DNA from: Vibrio cincinnatiensis
Lineage (GTDB): Bacteria > Pseudomonadota > Gammaproteobacteria > Enterobacterales > Vibrionaceae
Direction: 5' to 3'
Assembly: GCF_022113815.1 (NCBI RefSeq)
Contig: NZ_SGOM01000008.1
Location: 1-64,000 of the forward strand
DNA length: 64,000 nt
In this document: positions 18,304 to 27,738 of the stretch, in pieces
Layout of the letters: each line of letters begins with the position of its first letter
How positions within the stretch are numbered: the first letter of the stretch is position 1
Notes under the pieces: generated by a model
What the model was told of the DNA's origin: nothing
The model's input: only the letters and a program-made list of their open reading frames with translations
Database searches by the model: none
Position numbers and translations under genes: made by a program

Positions 18304-19749
18304 ATGAAAATTGATGCACTGATAAAAAAAATGATCGGCAAAAAAGAGCAAGGTCACTCGCTCTTTGCTGTCATTCAACCTGATGCTATTTATTTTTCAT
18401 CAGCTGACGCTTTGGCTTTGCCTGAACGTTACCCTCTTGCTGATGTTAACTGGTCGCAGGCTCTGATTAATGCTTTGAAAACTGCCAATGTGAAAGGGGC
18501 AGTGATTGATCTTGTTTTGCATTCTCAGCTTTATCAAAGCTACCAGATTGATAAGCCGCTTATTGCACGTGAAGAGTGGCCATCGGCTCTGCCTTTCTTA
18601 TTGAAAGATTTGATTAATGAGAAGCCAGCCGAGGTGGTCGCAGACGCTTATCCACTCAGTGGTAATAATAAAGTTCAAGCGTATGTTATTACTAAGAAAG
18701 TCATTTTAGAGATAGCTGAATTACTGCAAAATTTGGGTTGTCAATTAGGGCGCGTTTTACCAGAACAAGAAGTTTGGGCGAATAGCTCGGCACCGTTAAC
18801 CCAGTTTTTATTACTACAGCGTAATAATGCCGGAAGCTTTAAATTTGATGCCTTTGTTGAGCAGCGTTGTTATTTTCAACGAACGTTGCGAGGCGTGGTT
18901 GCACCTATTACGGGTGTCGCTAGTGCGGGTTTACAGTTTGATAGTTTAGCGTTGGAGTTACAGCGCTCGATTGATTACTTGTCTTCACAGTTAAAAGGGA
19001 TGGCGCTTCATCAACTCAAAGTGTGCTGTGATGGTGAAGATCATGCCGAACTTGTTGCAGCGCTAAATGAGCGCTTGAATGTTAAGGTCAGCACACTGGC
19101 AGAAGAAGAGCCTCAACCTTTATCGGGGATTGTGCTGGCTCACTATGCTCAGTTTGTACCGATTGATGCTTTAAATTTTTACCAAAGCCATTTGAAGCCA
19201 AAGAAAGATTACTTTTCTCTAGCGACCGTAAGTTCGGTTCTGGTGGGTGTGATGGTGCTTATGTTGGCGGTGGCCGCTGTGTACCAGTATCAAGTGATGA
19301 AACTGGAAGAACAGGTCAAATTAGCTGAGCAGCAGTCTACGGCACTTTCTTCGCAACTGAGTGCGTTAAAAGAGCAAAAAGCTCGACATCTTCCATCCTC
19401 ACATAAAGTGGCCGCTGCCGCGAGAATGAAAAAAGAAATTGCCGCTCAACAGGCCTCATTAAATTCGATCAATCAGTTTGATCATGCTCAACGTGAAGGT
19501 TATTCCGGCGTGATGGAAGCGCTGGCAAAACTAGCACGTAGAGATATTTCGCTAACGCAGATCGATATTGATCCTCAGCGGTTTGATATTCAAGGGTTGG
19601 CTCGTGAAGCGAAAGTGATCCCTTATTGGATTGAACAATTCCAACAAGAGTTACATTTAGTGGGGCGCAGTTTTGAACGGTTAATCATTGGACGTGATGA
19701 AAATGATATCGTGACCTTTGAGTTGAAAACAGAACAAGAGGCGAAGTGA
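18304..19749 (+). CDS. mshI: MSHA biogenesis protein MshI
   Basis: Inner-membrane alignment-complex protein of the MSHA pilus machine, corresponding to a PilM-like part fused to a PilN-like part. 481 aa: a soluble N-terminal region of about 300 residues, one TM helix near 304-327, then a coiled coil (about 330-375) and a small periplasmic domain. It starts 6 bp after csrD, directly behind its stop, with no strong Shine-Dalgarno, suggesting translational coupling. Its stop overlaps the mshJ start (TGATG). Confidence 0.92.
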   Translation: MKIDALIKKMIGKKEQGHSLFAVIQPDAIYFSSADALALPERYPLADVNWSQALINALKTANVKGAVIDLVLHSQLYQSYQIDKPLIAREEWPSALPFLLKDLINEKPAEVVADAYPLSGNNKVQAYVITKKVILEIAELLQNLGCQLGRVLPEQEVWANSSAPLTQFLLLQRNNAGSFKFDAFVEQRCYFQRTLRGVVAPITGVASAGLQFDSLALELQRSIDYLSSQLKGMALHQLKVCCDGEDHAELVAALNERLNVKVSTLAEEEPQPLSGIVLAHYAQFVPIDALNFYQSHLKPKKDYFSLATVSSVLVGVMVLMLAVAAVYQYQVMKLEEQVKLAEQQSTALSSQLSALKEQKARHLPSSHKVAAAARMKKEIAAQQASLNSINQFDHAQREGYSGVMEALAKLARRDISLTQIDIDPQRFDIQGLAREAKVIPYWIEQFQQELHLVGRSFERLIIGRDENDIVTFELKTEQEAK

Positions 19750-20399
19750 TGAAACAGCGTTGGAATGAATTAAATCAAGTGTTTAATCAGCGCTCGCCGC
19801 GTGAAAAGTGGCTGATAGGCGGGTGCGGTTTTGTGGTGATGGTTATGTCATTACAGATTGCGCTGATCGATCCTTTACTGGTGAGCCATCAACTGCAATC
19901 CAATAAGCTTTCAAATTTGCAATCATCCAATCAAAGCATGCAAATGGCGGTGCAGCAACTGCAGCATGAATTGAGTAAAAATCCGGACGCAGAAATTGAT
20001 ATCGAGTTGGATCAATTGAAAGCGCAGAATCAGCAGCTTACTGCTCAGCTTGATGAAGTGATGGAAACCTTAGTGTCACCGTCACAGATGGCGCAAGTAT
20101 TACAAGACGTATTAGATAAAAGTAACAAACTAAAATTGGTTAGCTTGACATCATTACCAGCAGAGCCAATTAATCCGCAAGATGATGATGCCAATGCCAG
20201 CTCGTATTTTGTTCACCCTGTCAGAATTGAGCTGACAGGTAATTACTTTGCAATTCGGGATTATTTAGCTGCATTGGAAAACTTACCCGTTAACTATTAC
20301 TGGCGACGTTTTCAGTATCAGGTGGTGAAATACCCACAAGCCCAATTGGTCTTGGAAGTGTATACCCTGGGTTCGCGTAAGGAGTTTATTGGTGGGTAA
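19749..20399 (+). CDS. mshJ: MSHA biogenesis protein MshJ (PilO-like)
   Basis: 216 aa with a short cytoplasmic N-terminus, one TM helix at about 24-45, a coiled coil (about 50-100) and a ferredoxin-like periplasmic domain, the layout of PilO/GspM proteins. It pairs with MshI in the inner-membrane platform. ATG 19749 overlaps the mshI stop by one base, which favours it over the GTG 3 nt upstream. Named by position and architecture. Confidence 0.9.
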   Translation: MKQRWNELNQVFNQRSPREKWLIGGCGFVVMVMSLQIALIDPLLVSHQLQSNKLSNLQSSNQSMQMAVQQLQHELSKNPDAEIDIELDQLKAQNQQLTAQLDEVMETLVSPSQMAQVLQDVLDKSNKLKLVSLTSLPAEPINPQDDDANASSYFVHPVRIELTGNYFAIRDYLAALENLPVNYYWRRFQYQVVKYPQAQLVLEVYTLGSRKEFIGG

Positions 20400-20700
20400 A
20401 ACAACGCTACTAACAATGTTACTTCTGCTTAGCCATTCTGCTTTGGCAACACAAGATCCGACTGCTCCGTTAGGATGGCGCACCCCTTCAACAACGAAGG
20501 TACGTCAGGCTCCATTGCCTCAGTTACAAAGTATCGTGTGTCAGCAACAATGCTACGCAATATTAAATGATCAAGTTGTGTCGGTCGGATCAACCATTCA
20601 AGGCTATCGAGTGTCCCAAGTAACCGAATCGGACGTTACTTTGATACGTGGAAAACAAAGTTGGGAACTTCAGCTGTTCTCACTAGACATCAAAAATTAA
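20392..20700 (+). CDS. mshK: MSHA biogenesis protein MshK (PilP-like)
   Basis: About 102 aa: a signal peptide (GKTTLLTMLLLLSHSALA), then TQDPTAPLGW, the PilP/GspC-like motif, and a small beta domain (LQSIVCQQQCYAILNDQVVS). It probably connects the inner-membrane complex to the MshL secretin. GTG 20392 lies 7 nt after AAGGAG; the TTG 3 nt earlier is less well spaced. It overlaps the end of mshJ by 8 nt. Confidence 0.88.
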   Translation: MGKTTLLTMLLLLSHSALATQDPTAPLGWRTPSTTKVRQAPLPQLQSIVCQQQCYAILNDQVVSVGSTIQGYRVSQVTESDVTLIRGKQSWELQLFSLDIKN

Positions 20701-20712
20701 GGTATGAGAGTT

Positions 20713-22347
20713 ATGCGTAAAATTGTTATCGGTGTCGTAGTGACCGCTTTGGTGGGCTGTTCAATGGGGCATCGAGATCCGGTTGAAATAAAAGAATCGC
20801 TCAATCAGTCGATCAATGAAGCCAATAGCCGATCTCTGGAAGAACTTCCTGAATCGGTAGAAGCGGATCTTATGCCTGATCTGAACGAGCAAACTCAAGC
20901 TTCACAGCAAAATGTTCAGCGTTTTCGAATCCAAGCGAATGGTGTGGAAGCAAAGGCCTTCTTCGCCAGTTTAGTGAAAAATAGCGAATTTAGTGTGGCG
21001 ATTCATCCTGCGGTTGAAGGGCGTATTACCGTCAATTTATCGAATGTCACTTTAGATGAAGCCTTGAATGTGGTTCGTGACTTGTATGGCTACGAAGTTG
21101 AAAAGATCGGTAAGGTGATTCAAGTCTACCCATCTGGCCTACGTACGGTTTCTATTCCCGTGGATTATCTACAATTTAAGCGTAGTGGGCGTTCATTAAC
21201 GTCGATCACGACAGGCACGATCACCAATACAGATAACCGTTCGAGCAATTCGTCGTCCTCTTCTAATCGTAGTAATTCGAGTAACTCGAGTAATTCTAGC
21301 AGTTCAAACAATGCCTCTTCGACTCGGGGAGGAACCGAGATTGAAACGGTAAATGAGAGTGATTTTTGGCCACAGTTAGAGAGCGCTGTGACGAACCTGA
21401 TAGGTTCCGGTGCTGGGCAGAGTGTGGTGGTCACACCTCAAGCCGGTATTCTTACGCTTCGGGCGTATCCTGATGAAATTCGTGAAGTTCGCCAATTTCT
21501 TGATGTTTCACAGCAACGTATGCAACGTCAGGTAATTCTAGAGGCTAAAATATTAGAAGTAACGTTAACGGACGGTTATCAACAGGGGATCAATTGGTCC
21601 AATATGTCGATAAGCAATGGAAAAGTAATCTTAAATCGAGCGGGAACCTCAAGCTTACCGGGGTTAGACTCCATTGGTTCACTGCTAGGTGGGCAAACCA
21701 ATATTACGATTTCAGATGGGAGTTTTGAGTCCGTATTGAACTTTATGGCCACACAAGGGGACTTGAATGTACTGTCTAGCCCTCGGGTTACAGCGGCAAA
21801 TAACCAAAAAGCAGTCATCAAGGTTGGTACCGATGAATATTATGTGACGGATTTAACCAGTGTGGTAGGGAATGGCGACAATTCCAATGCGTCTCCTGAT
21901 GTTGAGCTGACTCCATTTTTCTCAGGTATTTCTTTGGATGTAACACCACAAATTGATGATAAAGGGAATGTCTTATTGCATGTTCATCCTTCGGTTATTG
22001 AGGTTGAGCAGCAAACCAAGGAGATACAGTTTGGTGCTGAGCTATATACCTTACCGCTGGCACGGAGTTCCATTCGTGAGTCTGACTCAGTGATTCGAGC
22101 ACAAGATGGAGATGTGGTGGTGATTGGTGGATTAATGAAAACTAACACCAATAACCGAGTCTCCAAAGTCCCATTCTTGGGGGATATTCCGGTTTTAGGG
22201 CACCTTTTCCGTAACACGACTGAGCTAACGGAAAAAACGGAGTTGGTGATTTTGCTTAAACCGACAGTGGTTGGTGTGAATACGTGGCAAAAAGAGTTAG
22301 AACGTTCACGAGATCTCATGCAAGAGTGGTTTCCTGACTCTGAATAA
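20713..22347 (+). CDS. mshL: MSHA outer-membrane secretin MshL
   Basis: Forms the outer-membrane pore through which the pilus leaves the cell. About 544 aa: a lipoprotein-type signal ending in LVGC, an N-domain (about 60-140), a Ser/Asn-rich linker of about 35 residues (about 177-205) and the secretin beta domain, with VEQQTKEI and VVIGGLMKTNTNNRVSKVPF near the C-terminus. ATG 20713 puts MRK directly before the hydrophobic core; an in-frame ATG at 20704 has AAGG only one base away. It follows mshK by a few bases. Confidence 0.95.
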   Translation: MRKIVIGVVVTALVGCSMGHRDPVEIKESLNQSINEANSRSLEELPESVEADLMPDLNEQTQASQQNVQRFRIQANGVEAKAFFASLVKNSEFSVAIHPAVEGRITVNLSNVTLDEALNVVRDLYGYEVEKIGKVIQVYPSGLRTVSIPVDYLQFKRSGRSLTSITTGTITNTDNRSSNSSSSSNRSNSSNSSNSSSSNNASSTRGGTEIETVNESDFWPQLESAVTNLIGSGAGQSVVVTPQAGILTLRAYPDEIREVRQFLDVSQQRMQRQVILEAKILEVTLTDGYQQGINWSNMSISNGKVILNRAGTSSLPGLDSIGSLLGGQTNITISDGSFESVLNFMATQGDLNVLSSPRVTAANNQKAVIKVGTDEYYVTDLTSVVGNGDNSNASPDVELTPFFSGISLDVTPQIDDKGNVLLHVHPSVIEVEQQTKEIQFGAELYTLPLARSSIRESDSVIRAQDGDVVVIGGLMKTNTNNRVSKVPFLGDIPVLGHLFRNTTELTEKTELVILLKPTVVGVNTWQKELERSRDLMQEWFPDSE

Positions 22348-22367
22348 GGTGTGAAATTAAAACAGTT

Positions 22368-23213
22368 ATGTACCTAGCACACTATGGTTTCGAGCAGTTT
22401 CCCTTTCATTTAACACCGGATACCGCTCTCTTTTTAGGGTTAGCACCACACTATGAAGCCATTCAAACGGTGAGTGCTGCGCTTGCGATGGGAGAGGGCA
22501 TTATTAAGGTGACCGGTGAAGTGGGAACGGGGAAAACCATGGTGTGTCGCATGTTACTGACTCATTTAGATGACGACATTCAGTGGATTTATCTGCCAAA
22601 TCCCGCGTTGTCGGGCATGGAACTGCGGCGAGCGGTCGCAACGGAGCTCAATTTATCTTCGGTGGCGGAAACTCAGTTGATTGAGGCTATTCAGTCTCGA
22701 TTAATGGAGTGGCATTTTCAAGGAAAGCGAGTGGTTGCCATCGTGGATGAAGCACAAGCATTATCGGACGATGCATTGGAAACATTACGCCTATTTGGCA
22801 ATTTGGAAACTGAGCAGAGTAAGTTATTGCAAATGGTGTTGCTTGGGCAGCCTGAATTAGATGAACGTCTAGCACAGCATCAGTTAAGGCAGCTTCGCCA
22901 ACGTATTACGTTTAGCGCCCAACTCAGACCATTATCGGTTTCAGAAGCGTTGGCCTATATCGATAACCGATTACGTAAATCTGGGGTCGAAAAGGCTCTG
23001 TTTAGTCATCAACAAAAAAAAGCGATATGGCGAGCCAGTAAAGGCATTCCTCGCTTATTAAATCAAATCTGCCATAAGGCTTTGCTGCTTGCGTTTTATG
23101 CTCAGCAGCACGAAGTATCAAACGCGCATTTATATCATGCCATTCACGATACGTTTGATACCTGTAAACCTAAATTTAAACTGCCTCTTTTATGGGGATG
23201 GAGCAATCAATGA
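22368..23213 (+). CDS. mshM: MSHA biogenesis ATPase MshM (ExeA-like AAA)
   Basis: 281-aa AAA+ ATPase of the ExeA/GspA group: starts YLAHYGFEQFPF, Walker A GEVGTGKT at 50-57, Walker B VVAIVDEAQ near 122-130, and a QLRQRITFSAQL arginine-finger segment near 180. ExeA relatives help place the secretin through the cell wall; here there is no peptidoglycan-binding C-terminus. The stop overlaps the mshN start (ATGA). Confidence 0.92.
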   Translation: MYLAHYGFEQFPFHLTPDTALFLGLAPHYEAIQTVSAALAMGEGIIKVTGEVGTGKTMVCRMLLTHLDDDIQWIYLPNPALSGMELRRAVATELNLSSVAETQLIEAIQSRLMEWHFQGKRVVAIVDEAQALSDDALETLRLFGNLETEQSKLLQMVLLGQPELDERLAQHQLRQLRQRITFSAQLRPLSVSEALAYIDNRLRKSGVEKALFSHQQKKAIWRASKGIPRLLNQICHKALLLAFYAQQHEVSNAHLYHAIHDTFDTCKPKFKLPLLWGWSNQ

Positions 23214-24262
23214 GTGTCATGAATCAAGCACTGTCACAATTAGTTTCAAAACAGGGCAAAACACTCGATCATATTGAAAGAGCCAATGTGGCCGCCGTTA
23301 AATCTCGTCCTGCATGGGTCTGGGTGGTTGGTGGTTTTGGCCTTAGCTTAGCCGTGGGTGGGTGGGCTGTGTCTCAGCAAGCCAGTGATGTGATGCCTAA
23401 CGTTGTGGTGGATTCCCCGCTGGCATCGCCAACGATGTCTAATGCGTTTTATTCACCGACCCAAAATATTCAGACGCCAGAAGTGGCGGTCTATCGCTTG
23501 GCACCTGTCGTCGACGAATTAGCCACGCCCGCGTCGTCACCTGAGGTTCAATTAGCCTCGGTTGCCGCTCCAGTTCCGGCATCAAAACCTGTCACATTAA
23601 CATCAACGTCTGCTTCTTCAGCGCCCACTCAGCCGGCGAAAGCTATGGTGGTTGAACACGTAGAACTTACGCCTCAAGAACTGTCAAGTAAGGCTGTATC
23701 ACGAGCCAATAAAGCGTTAGACAGTAATGACTTTAACAGTGCCGTGAGCGCTTATAGCGAAGCGCTGCGCTACACCCCACAAAATGAGCAAGTTCGACAA
23801 AAATTAGCGGCCCTTTATTATGGGAAAGGCGATGTTAGAAAGGCATTTGAATTACTACAGCGAGGCGTTGAGTTGAATCATGATGGCGAAACGCTGCGTA
23901 TTGCATTAGCGAAATTATTAGTAAAAGAAGGCCAGAATGAAGCGGCATTATCACCGTTGGATTACGTTCCTGATGCGGTTTCGGTTGAATACCTTTCTTT
24001 GCGTGCTGCATTGGCTCAAAAAAATAAATTTAATGATATTGCCTTGGAAAGTTATCAATTATTGACAGAGAAAGAGGTCAATAATGGTCGTTGGTGGCTT
24101 GGGCTGGCTATTCAACAAGAACGAGCGTTAATGTATGACGACGCGAAAGCATCTTATCAAGAAGCCTTAACGAAAGTGGGTTTATCTGCTCAATCTCATG
24201 CGTTTATCCGTGAGCGTCTGCAATTACTAACACGTCAAGAGGAGAGCCAAGGTGCAAATTAA
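23210..24262 (+). CDS. mshN: MSHA biogenesis protein MshN (TPR)
   Basis: 350 aa: a short cytoplasmic start (MSVMNQALSQL), one TM helix at about 37-55, a Pro/Ser/Ala-rich periplasmic linker (60-145), then TPR repeats (about 155-345; AVSRANKALDSNDFNSAVSA is the first). Resembles GspB/ExeB-like partners of MshM. ATG 23210 overlaps the mshM stop and has GGAG 6 nt upstream; the ATG at 23192 is not needed. It overlaps mshE by 11 nt. Confidence 0.9.
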   Translation: MSVMNQALSQLVSKQGKTLDHIERANVAAVKSRPAWVWVVGGFGLSLAVGGWAVSQQASDVMPNVVVDSPLASPTMSNAFYSPTQNIQTPEVAVYRLAPVVDELATPASSPEVQLASVAAPVPASKPVTLTSTSASSAPTQPAKAMVVEHVELTPQELSSKAVSRANKALDSNDFNSAVSAYSEALRYTPQNEQVRQKLAALYYGKGDVRKAFELLQRGVELNHDGETLRIALAKLLVKEGQNEAALSPLDYVPDAVSVEYLSLRAALAQKNKFNDIALESYQLLTEKEVNNGRWWLGLAIQQERALMYDDAKASYQEALTKVGLSAQSHAFIRERLQLLTRQEESQGAN

Positions 24263-25976
24263 GTTAAGAAAACGGCTTGGTGACCTTCTCGTTGAAGAAG
24301 GCATCATCACTGAGCAACAAGTTGAGCAAGCACTGGTTGCCCAAAAGCAGACGGGAAGTAAATTAGGCAGCACACTGATCGAATTGGGCTTTTTGACTGA
24401 ACAGCAAATGTTAGCCTTCTTATCTCAGCAGCTATCACTGCCTTTGATTGATTTGAACCGCGCCCACATTGATATTGATGCTGTACAGCTGTTGCCTGAA
24501 GTTCATGCTCGTCGTTTGCGCGCATTAGTGATTGGGCGCAACGGAGACATGCTGCGGATTGTGATGAGTGATCCTGCGGATCTTTTCGCGCAAGAATCTT
24601 TACTGACTCAATTGCCTAACTATCAGTTTGAATATGTTATTGCACCAGAGAAACAACTGGTTGATGCTTTTGATCGTTATTATCGTCGAACCAAAGAGAT
24701 AGCATCGTTTGCAGAGCAACTGCAAGCTGAGCACCAAGAGACGGAAGCGTTTGACTACAGTATTGCGGGTGATGAATCCGATGATGTAACGGTCGTTAAG
24801 CTGATTAACTCCTTGTTTGAAGACGCCATTCAAGTCGGTGCCTCGGATATTCATATTGAGCCAGATGCCAACCTCCTGCGTCTTCGTCAGCGTATTGATG
24901 GGGTATTGCATGAAACCTTGCTCAATGAGGTTAACATTGCATCAGCATTAGTTTTACGTTTGAAGTTGATGGCAAATTTGGATATTTCTGAAAAACGTTT
25001 GCCACAAGATGGACGCTTTAACGTAAGGGCAAAAGGCCAATCGGTCGATATTCGTCTGTCCACGATGCCTGTACAGTATGGCGAATCTGTGGTGATGCGT
25101 TTACTGAACCAGACCAGTGGTATTCGTAAATTAGAAGAGTCCGGCATTCCTGATGATTTACTGCAACGGCTGAGACGACAGCTTAAACGCCCACATGGCA
25201 TGATTTTGGTCACAGGCCCAACGGGGTCGGGTAAAACCACGACACTGTATGGTGCTCTTTCAGAATTAAATGAAGCGGGTAAGAAAATTATTACCGCAGA
25301 AGATCCGGTTGAATATCGGATCTCACGTTTAAACCAAGTACAGGTTAACCCGAAAATTGGCCTCGATTTCTCAACTTTGTTGCGGACATTCTTGCGTCAA
25401 GACCCAGATATTATTCTGGTGGGGGAGATGCGCGATCAAGAGACGGCTGAAATTGGCTTGCGTGCAGCATTAACGGGGCACTTAGTGCTCAGCACATTGC
25501 ACACCAATGATGCGGTTGATAGTGCTCTGCGTTTGATTGATATGGGCGCCCCCGGCTACTTAGTTGCAAGTGCGGTGAGAGCGGTGATCGCTCAGCGCTT
25601 AATTCGTAAAGTTTGCCCAGATTGTAAAACCGATGATGTACTCGACGATGCTCGTCAACAATGGCTGGCAGTACGTTTCCCCAATCAAGTTTCAGGGCAG
25701 TTTGTCCATGGTCGAGGTTGCCAGAGCTGTAACCTGACCGGATACCGAGGTCGAATTGGTGTGTTTGAAATGCTAGAACTTGAGCAATCTATGATGGATT
25801 CTCTACGGGCGAATGATACGTTAGGTTTTGCTCATGCTGCACGTTCGTCAAAGAATTACAAACCGTTGTTGGCTTCTGCGATGGAACTGGCACTGCAAGG
25901 GGTGGTGAGTTTGGATGAAGTGATGGCACTTGGTGAAGGGGACGCGTCCGGCGCAGCCCAACCCATTTACTTGTAG
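24252..25976 (+). CDS. mshE: MSHA pilus assembly ATPase MshE with c-di-GMP-binding N-domain
   Basis: GspE/PilB-type extension ATPase, 574 aa. The N-terminal MshEN domain holds two copies of the 24-residue c-di-GMP motif (RLGxLLVxxG...Q at about 6-29 and KLGSTLIxxG...Q at about 35-58). The ATPase core has Walker A GPTGSGKTT near 320, a DPDIILVGEMRD Walker B/Asp box region near 380, and a zinc-site CPDC...CQSC near 455-500. It powers pilin polymerisation in answer to c-di-GMP. GTG 24252 has GGAG 7 nt upstream and overlaps mshN by 11 nt. Confidence 0.96.
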   Translation: MQIKLRKRLGDLLVEEGIITEQQVEQALVAQKQTGSKLGSTLIELGFLTEQQMLAFLSQQLSLPLIDLNRAHIDIDAVQLLPEVHARRLRALVIGRNGDMLRIVMSDPADLFAQESLLTQLPNYQFEYVIAPEKQLVDAFDRYYRRTKEIASFAEQLQAEHQETEAFDYSIAGDESDDVTVVKLINSLFEDAIQVGASDIHIEPDANLLRLRQRIDGVLHETLLNEVNIASALVLRLKLMANLDISEKRLPQDGRFNVRAKGQSVDIRLSTMPVQYGESVVMRLLNQTSGIRKLEESGIPDDLLQRLRRQLKRPHGMILVTGPTGSGKTTTLYGALSELNEAGKKIITAEDPVEYRISRLNQVQVNPKIGLDFSTLLRTFLRQDPDIILVGEMRDQETAEIGLRAALTGHLVLSTLHTNDAVDSALRLIDMGAPGYLVASAVRAVIAQRLIRKVCPDCKTDDVLDDARQQWLAVRFPNQVSGQFVHGRGCQSCNLTGYRGRIGVFEMLELEQSMMDSLRANDTLGFAHAARSSKNYKPLLASAMELALQGVVSLDEVMALGEGDASGAAQPIYL

Positions 25977-25991
25977 GTAATAGGAAAGAAT

Positions 25992-27212
25992 ATGCCAAGC
26001 TATCAATACCTAGGCCGAAACCCTGATGGCAGTAAAGCATCAGGAAGTGTTGACGCACCTAGTGAAGAAATGGCAGCGGAAACCTTATTGAGCCAAGGGG
26101 TTATTCCGACGTCTATCGTAGCTAAAAAATCTGGCAATGCCCCTCAAATGGATTGGAAGTCTTGGTTCGCGCCAGCGGTACCGCTGGAAGTGTTAGTGAT
26201 TTTCTGTCGCCAGATGTACAGCTTAACCAAAGCGGGCGTACCCTTATTACGCTCAATGCGAGGGCTGACTCAAAACTGCACCAATAAACAGTTGCAACAA
26301 GCATTGGAAGAAGTGGCTAGTGAGCTCACTAATGGGCGTGGATTATCTGCATCAATGCAGATGCATCCTCAGGTCTTTAGTCCACTTTTTGTGTCGATGA
26401 TCAATGTTGGTGAAAATACGGGTCGCTTAGATCAGGCTTTAATGCAACTGGCGAACTACTATGAACAAGAGGTGGAAACTCGTAAGCGAATTAAAACCGC
26501 GATGCGTTATCCTACTTTTGTGATCAGCTTTATTGGTATTGCGATGTTTATCTTAAACATTAAAGTGATCCCACAATTTGCCACGATGTTTAATCGGTTC
26601 GGTGTTGAGCTTCCCTTGCCCACACGGATCTTGATTGGCATGTCGAACTTTTTTGTCAATTATTGGATGGCGATTATCGGAGCTATTGTGGGGGGGATCT
26701 TTGCTTTTCGATCTTGGTTAGGAACACCGAAGGGCAGAGAAAAATGGGATAAATTTCGGTTAAGAATGCCTATTGTTGGTGGCATTGTGAATCGGGCTCA
26801 GTTAGCACGTTTTTCTCGTACGTTTTCTCTTATGCTTAAGTCTGGCGTGCCTTTGAACCAGTCTTTGGCGCTTTCAGCGGAAGCGCTAGAAAATAAATTT
26901 TTAGAGTCTCGCTTATTGAAAATGAAAGGTGAGATTGAGGCAGGTAGCAGCGTATCAGTCACGGCGATGAATGCGGATGTTTTTACTCCCTTAGTGATTC
27001 AAATGATCGCTGTGGGTGAGGAGACCGGGCGAATTGATGAGTTATTACTTGAGGTCGCGGATTTTTATGACCGTGAAGTTGACTATGATCTCAAAACGCT
27101 AACCGCGCGGATTGAGCCTATTTTGTTGGTGATCGTCGCGGGGATGGTTCTGATCTTAGCATTGGGCATCTTCTTACCCATGTGGGGCATGCTTGATGCC
27201 ATCAAAGGGTAG
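25992..27212 (+). CDS. mshG: MSHA inner-membrane platform protein MshG (PilC/GspF)
   Basis: 406-aa GspF-family polytopic platform protein around which MshE works. Two homologous T2SSF halves are visible, each with a conserved FCRQMYSLTKAGVPLLRSM or FSRTFSLMLKSGVPLNQSL segment (about 72-90 and 278-296) and VGEN(E)TGR. Membrane helices lie near 170-195, 220-240 and 375-400. It starts behind AGGAAAG, 15 nt after mshE. Confidence 0.95.
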   Translation: MPSYQYLGRNPDGSKASGSVDAPSEEMAAETLLSQGVIPTSIVAKKSGNAPQMDWKSWFAPAVPLEVLVIFCRQMYSLTKAGVPLLRSMRGLTQNCTNKQLQQALEEVASELTNGRGLSASMQMHPQVFSPLFVSMINVGENTGRLDQALMQLANYYEQEVETRKRIKTAMRYPTFVISFIGIAMFILNIKVIPQFATMFNRFGVELPLPTRILIGMSNFFVNYWMAIIGAIVGGIFAFRSWLGTPKGREKWDKFRLRMPIVGGIVNRAQLARFSRTFSLMLKSGVPLNQSLALSAEALENKFLESRLLKMKGEIEAGSSVSVTAMNADVFTPLVIQMIAVGEETGRIDELLLEVADFYDREVDYDLKTLTARIEPILLVIVAGMVLILALGIFLPMWGMLDAIKG

Positions 27213-27217
27213 AATGA

Positions 27218-27679
27218 ATGATGATCAAGCGAGCTCGATTAATGGTTTGGCTGGTGGTTATCGGCATACTGTTAGTCTATTTGTTGCGCGCTTGGCCTCC
27301 AATACAAAAAGAGTTAGAGCGAACAGCACTAGAGCTTGCTAATCGTGAAATTGTTGAACGTGCGAATGACTATAAACAGCAGTGGCTATTGCAAGGTCAG
27401 CCTCAGCGGTTGTTATGGCAGGGGCAAGAGGTGACTTTTTCTGATTTTGGCTGGGTATTACCCAACCCAGTGGATGGTAAGCGCTGCCCTCAGGTTTTAA
27501 ACTGGTTATATCCTGAGCAAACGATTCTTAACCAACCGTTAGGAATTGAAGAGCAAAAAATACCTGAGGGTTATCGTTGTCAGCTAAATTATAGTGAAGA
27601 GCAATCGGTAATAATTATTTTACAAAACAATAGGTTTACATCAGTTGTCTCAGATGTGAGAACAGATGATAATTTGTAG
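27218..27679 (+). CDS. mshF: MSHA biogenesis protein MshF
   Basis: 153 aa with one N-terminal membrane anchor (about 9-25) and a short periplasmic domain with two cysteines (CPQVLNWLYP, YRCQLNY). No catalytic motif. The call rests on its place between mshG and mshB in the MSHA locus; its exact role is unknown. It is the last gene of the accessory half, 5 bp behind mshG. Confidence 0.85.
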   Translation: MMIKRARLMVWLVVIGILLVYLLRAWPPIQKELERTALELANREIVERANDYKQQWLLQGQPQRLLWQGQEVTFSDFGWVLPNPVDGKRCPQVLNWLYPEQTILNQPLGIEEQKIPEGYRCQLNYSEEQSVIIILQNNRFTSVVSDVRTDDNL

Positions 27680-27710
27680 GGATGATGAACGTTATTGGTA
27701 GGGAACGCCT

Positions 27711-27716
27711 TATAAT
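27711..27716 (+). promoter_or_regulatory. Putative -10 element of the pilin operon (upstream of mshB)
   Basis: A perfect TATAAT lies 23 bp before the mshB ATG in the only sizeable gap of the accessory half. The -35 region is poor, so an activator may be needed. As I recall, V. cholerae also has a separate promoter for the structural msh operon here. Confidence 0.55.
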
Positions 27717-27738
27717 ATCCCCAAAAAGTAGGTGAGTA

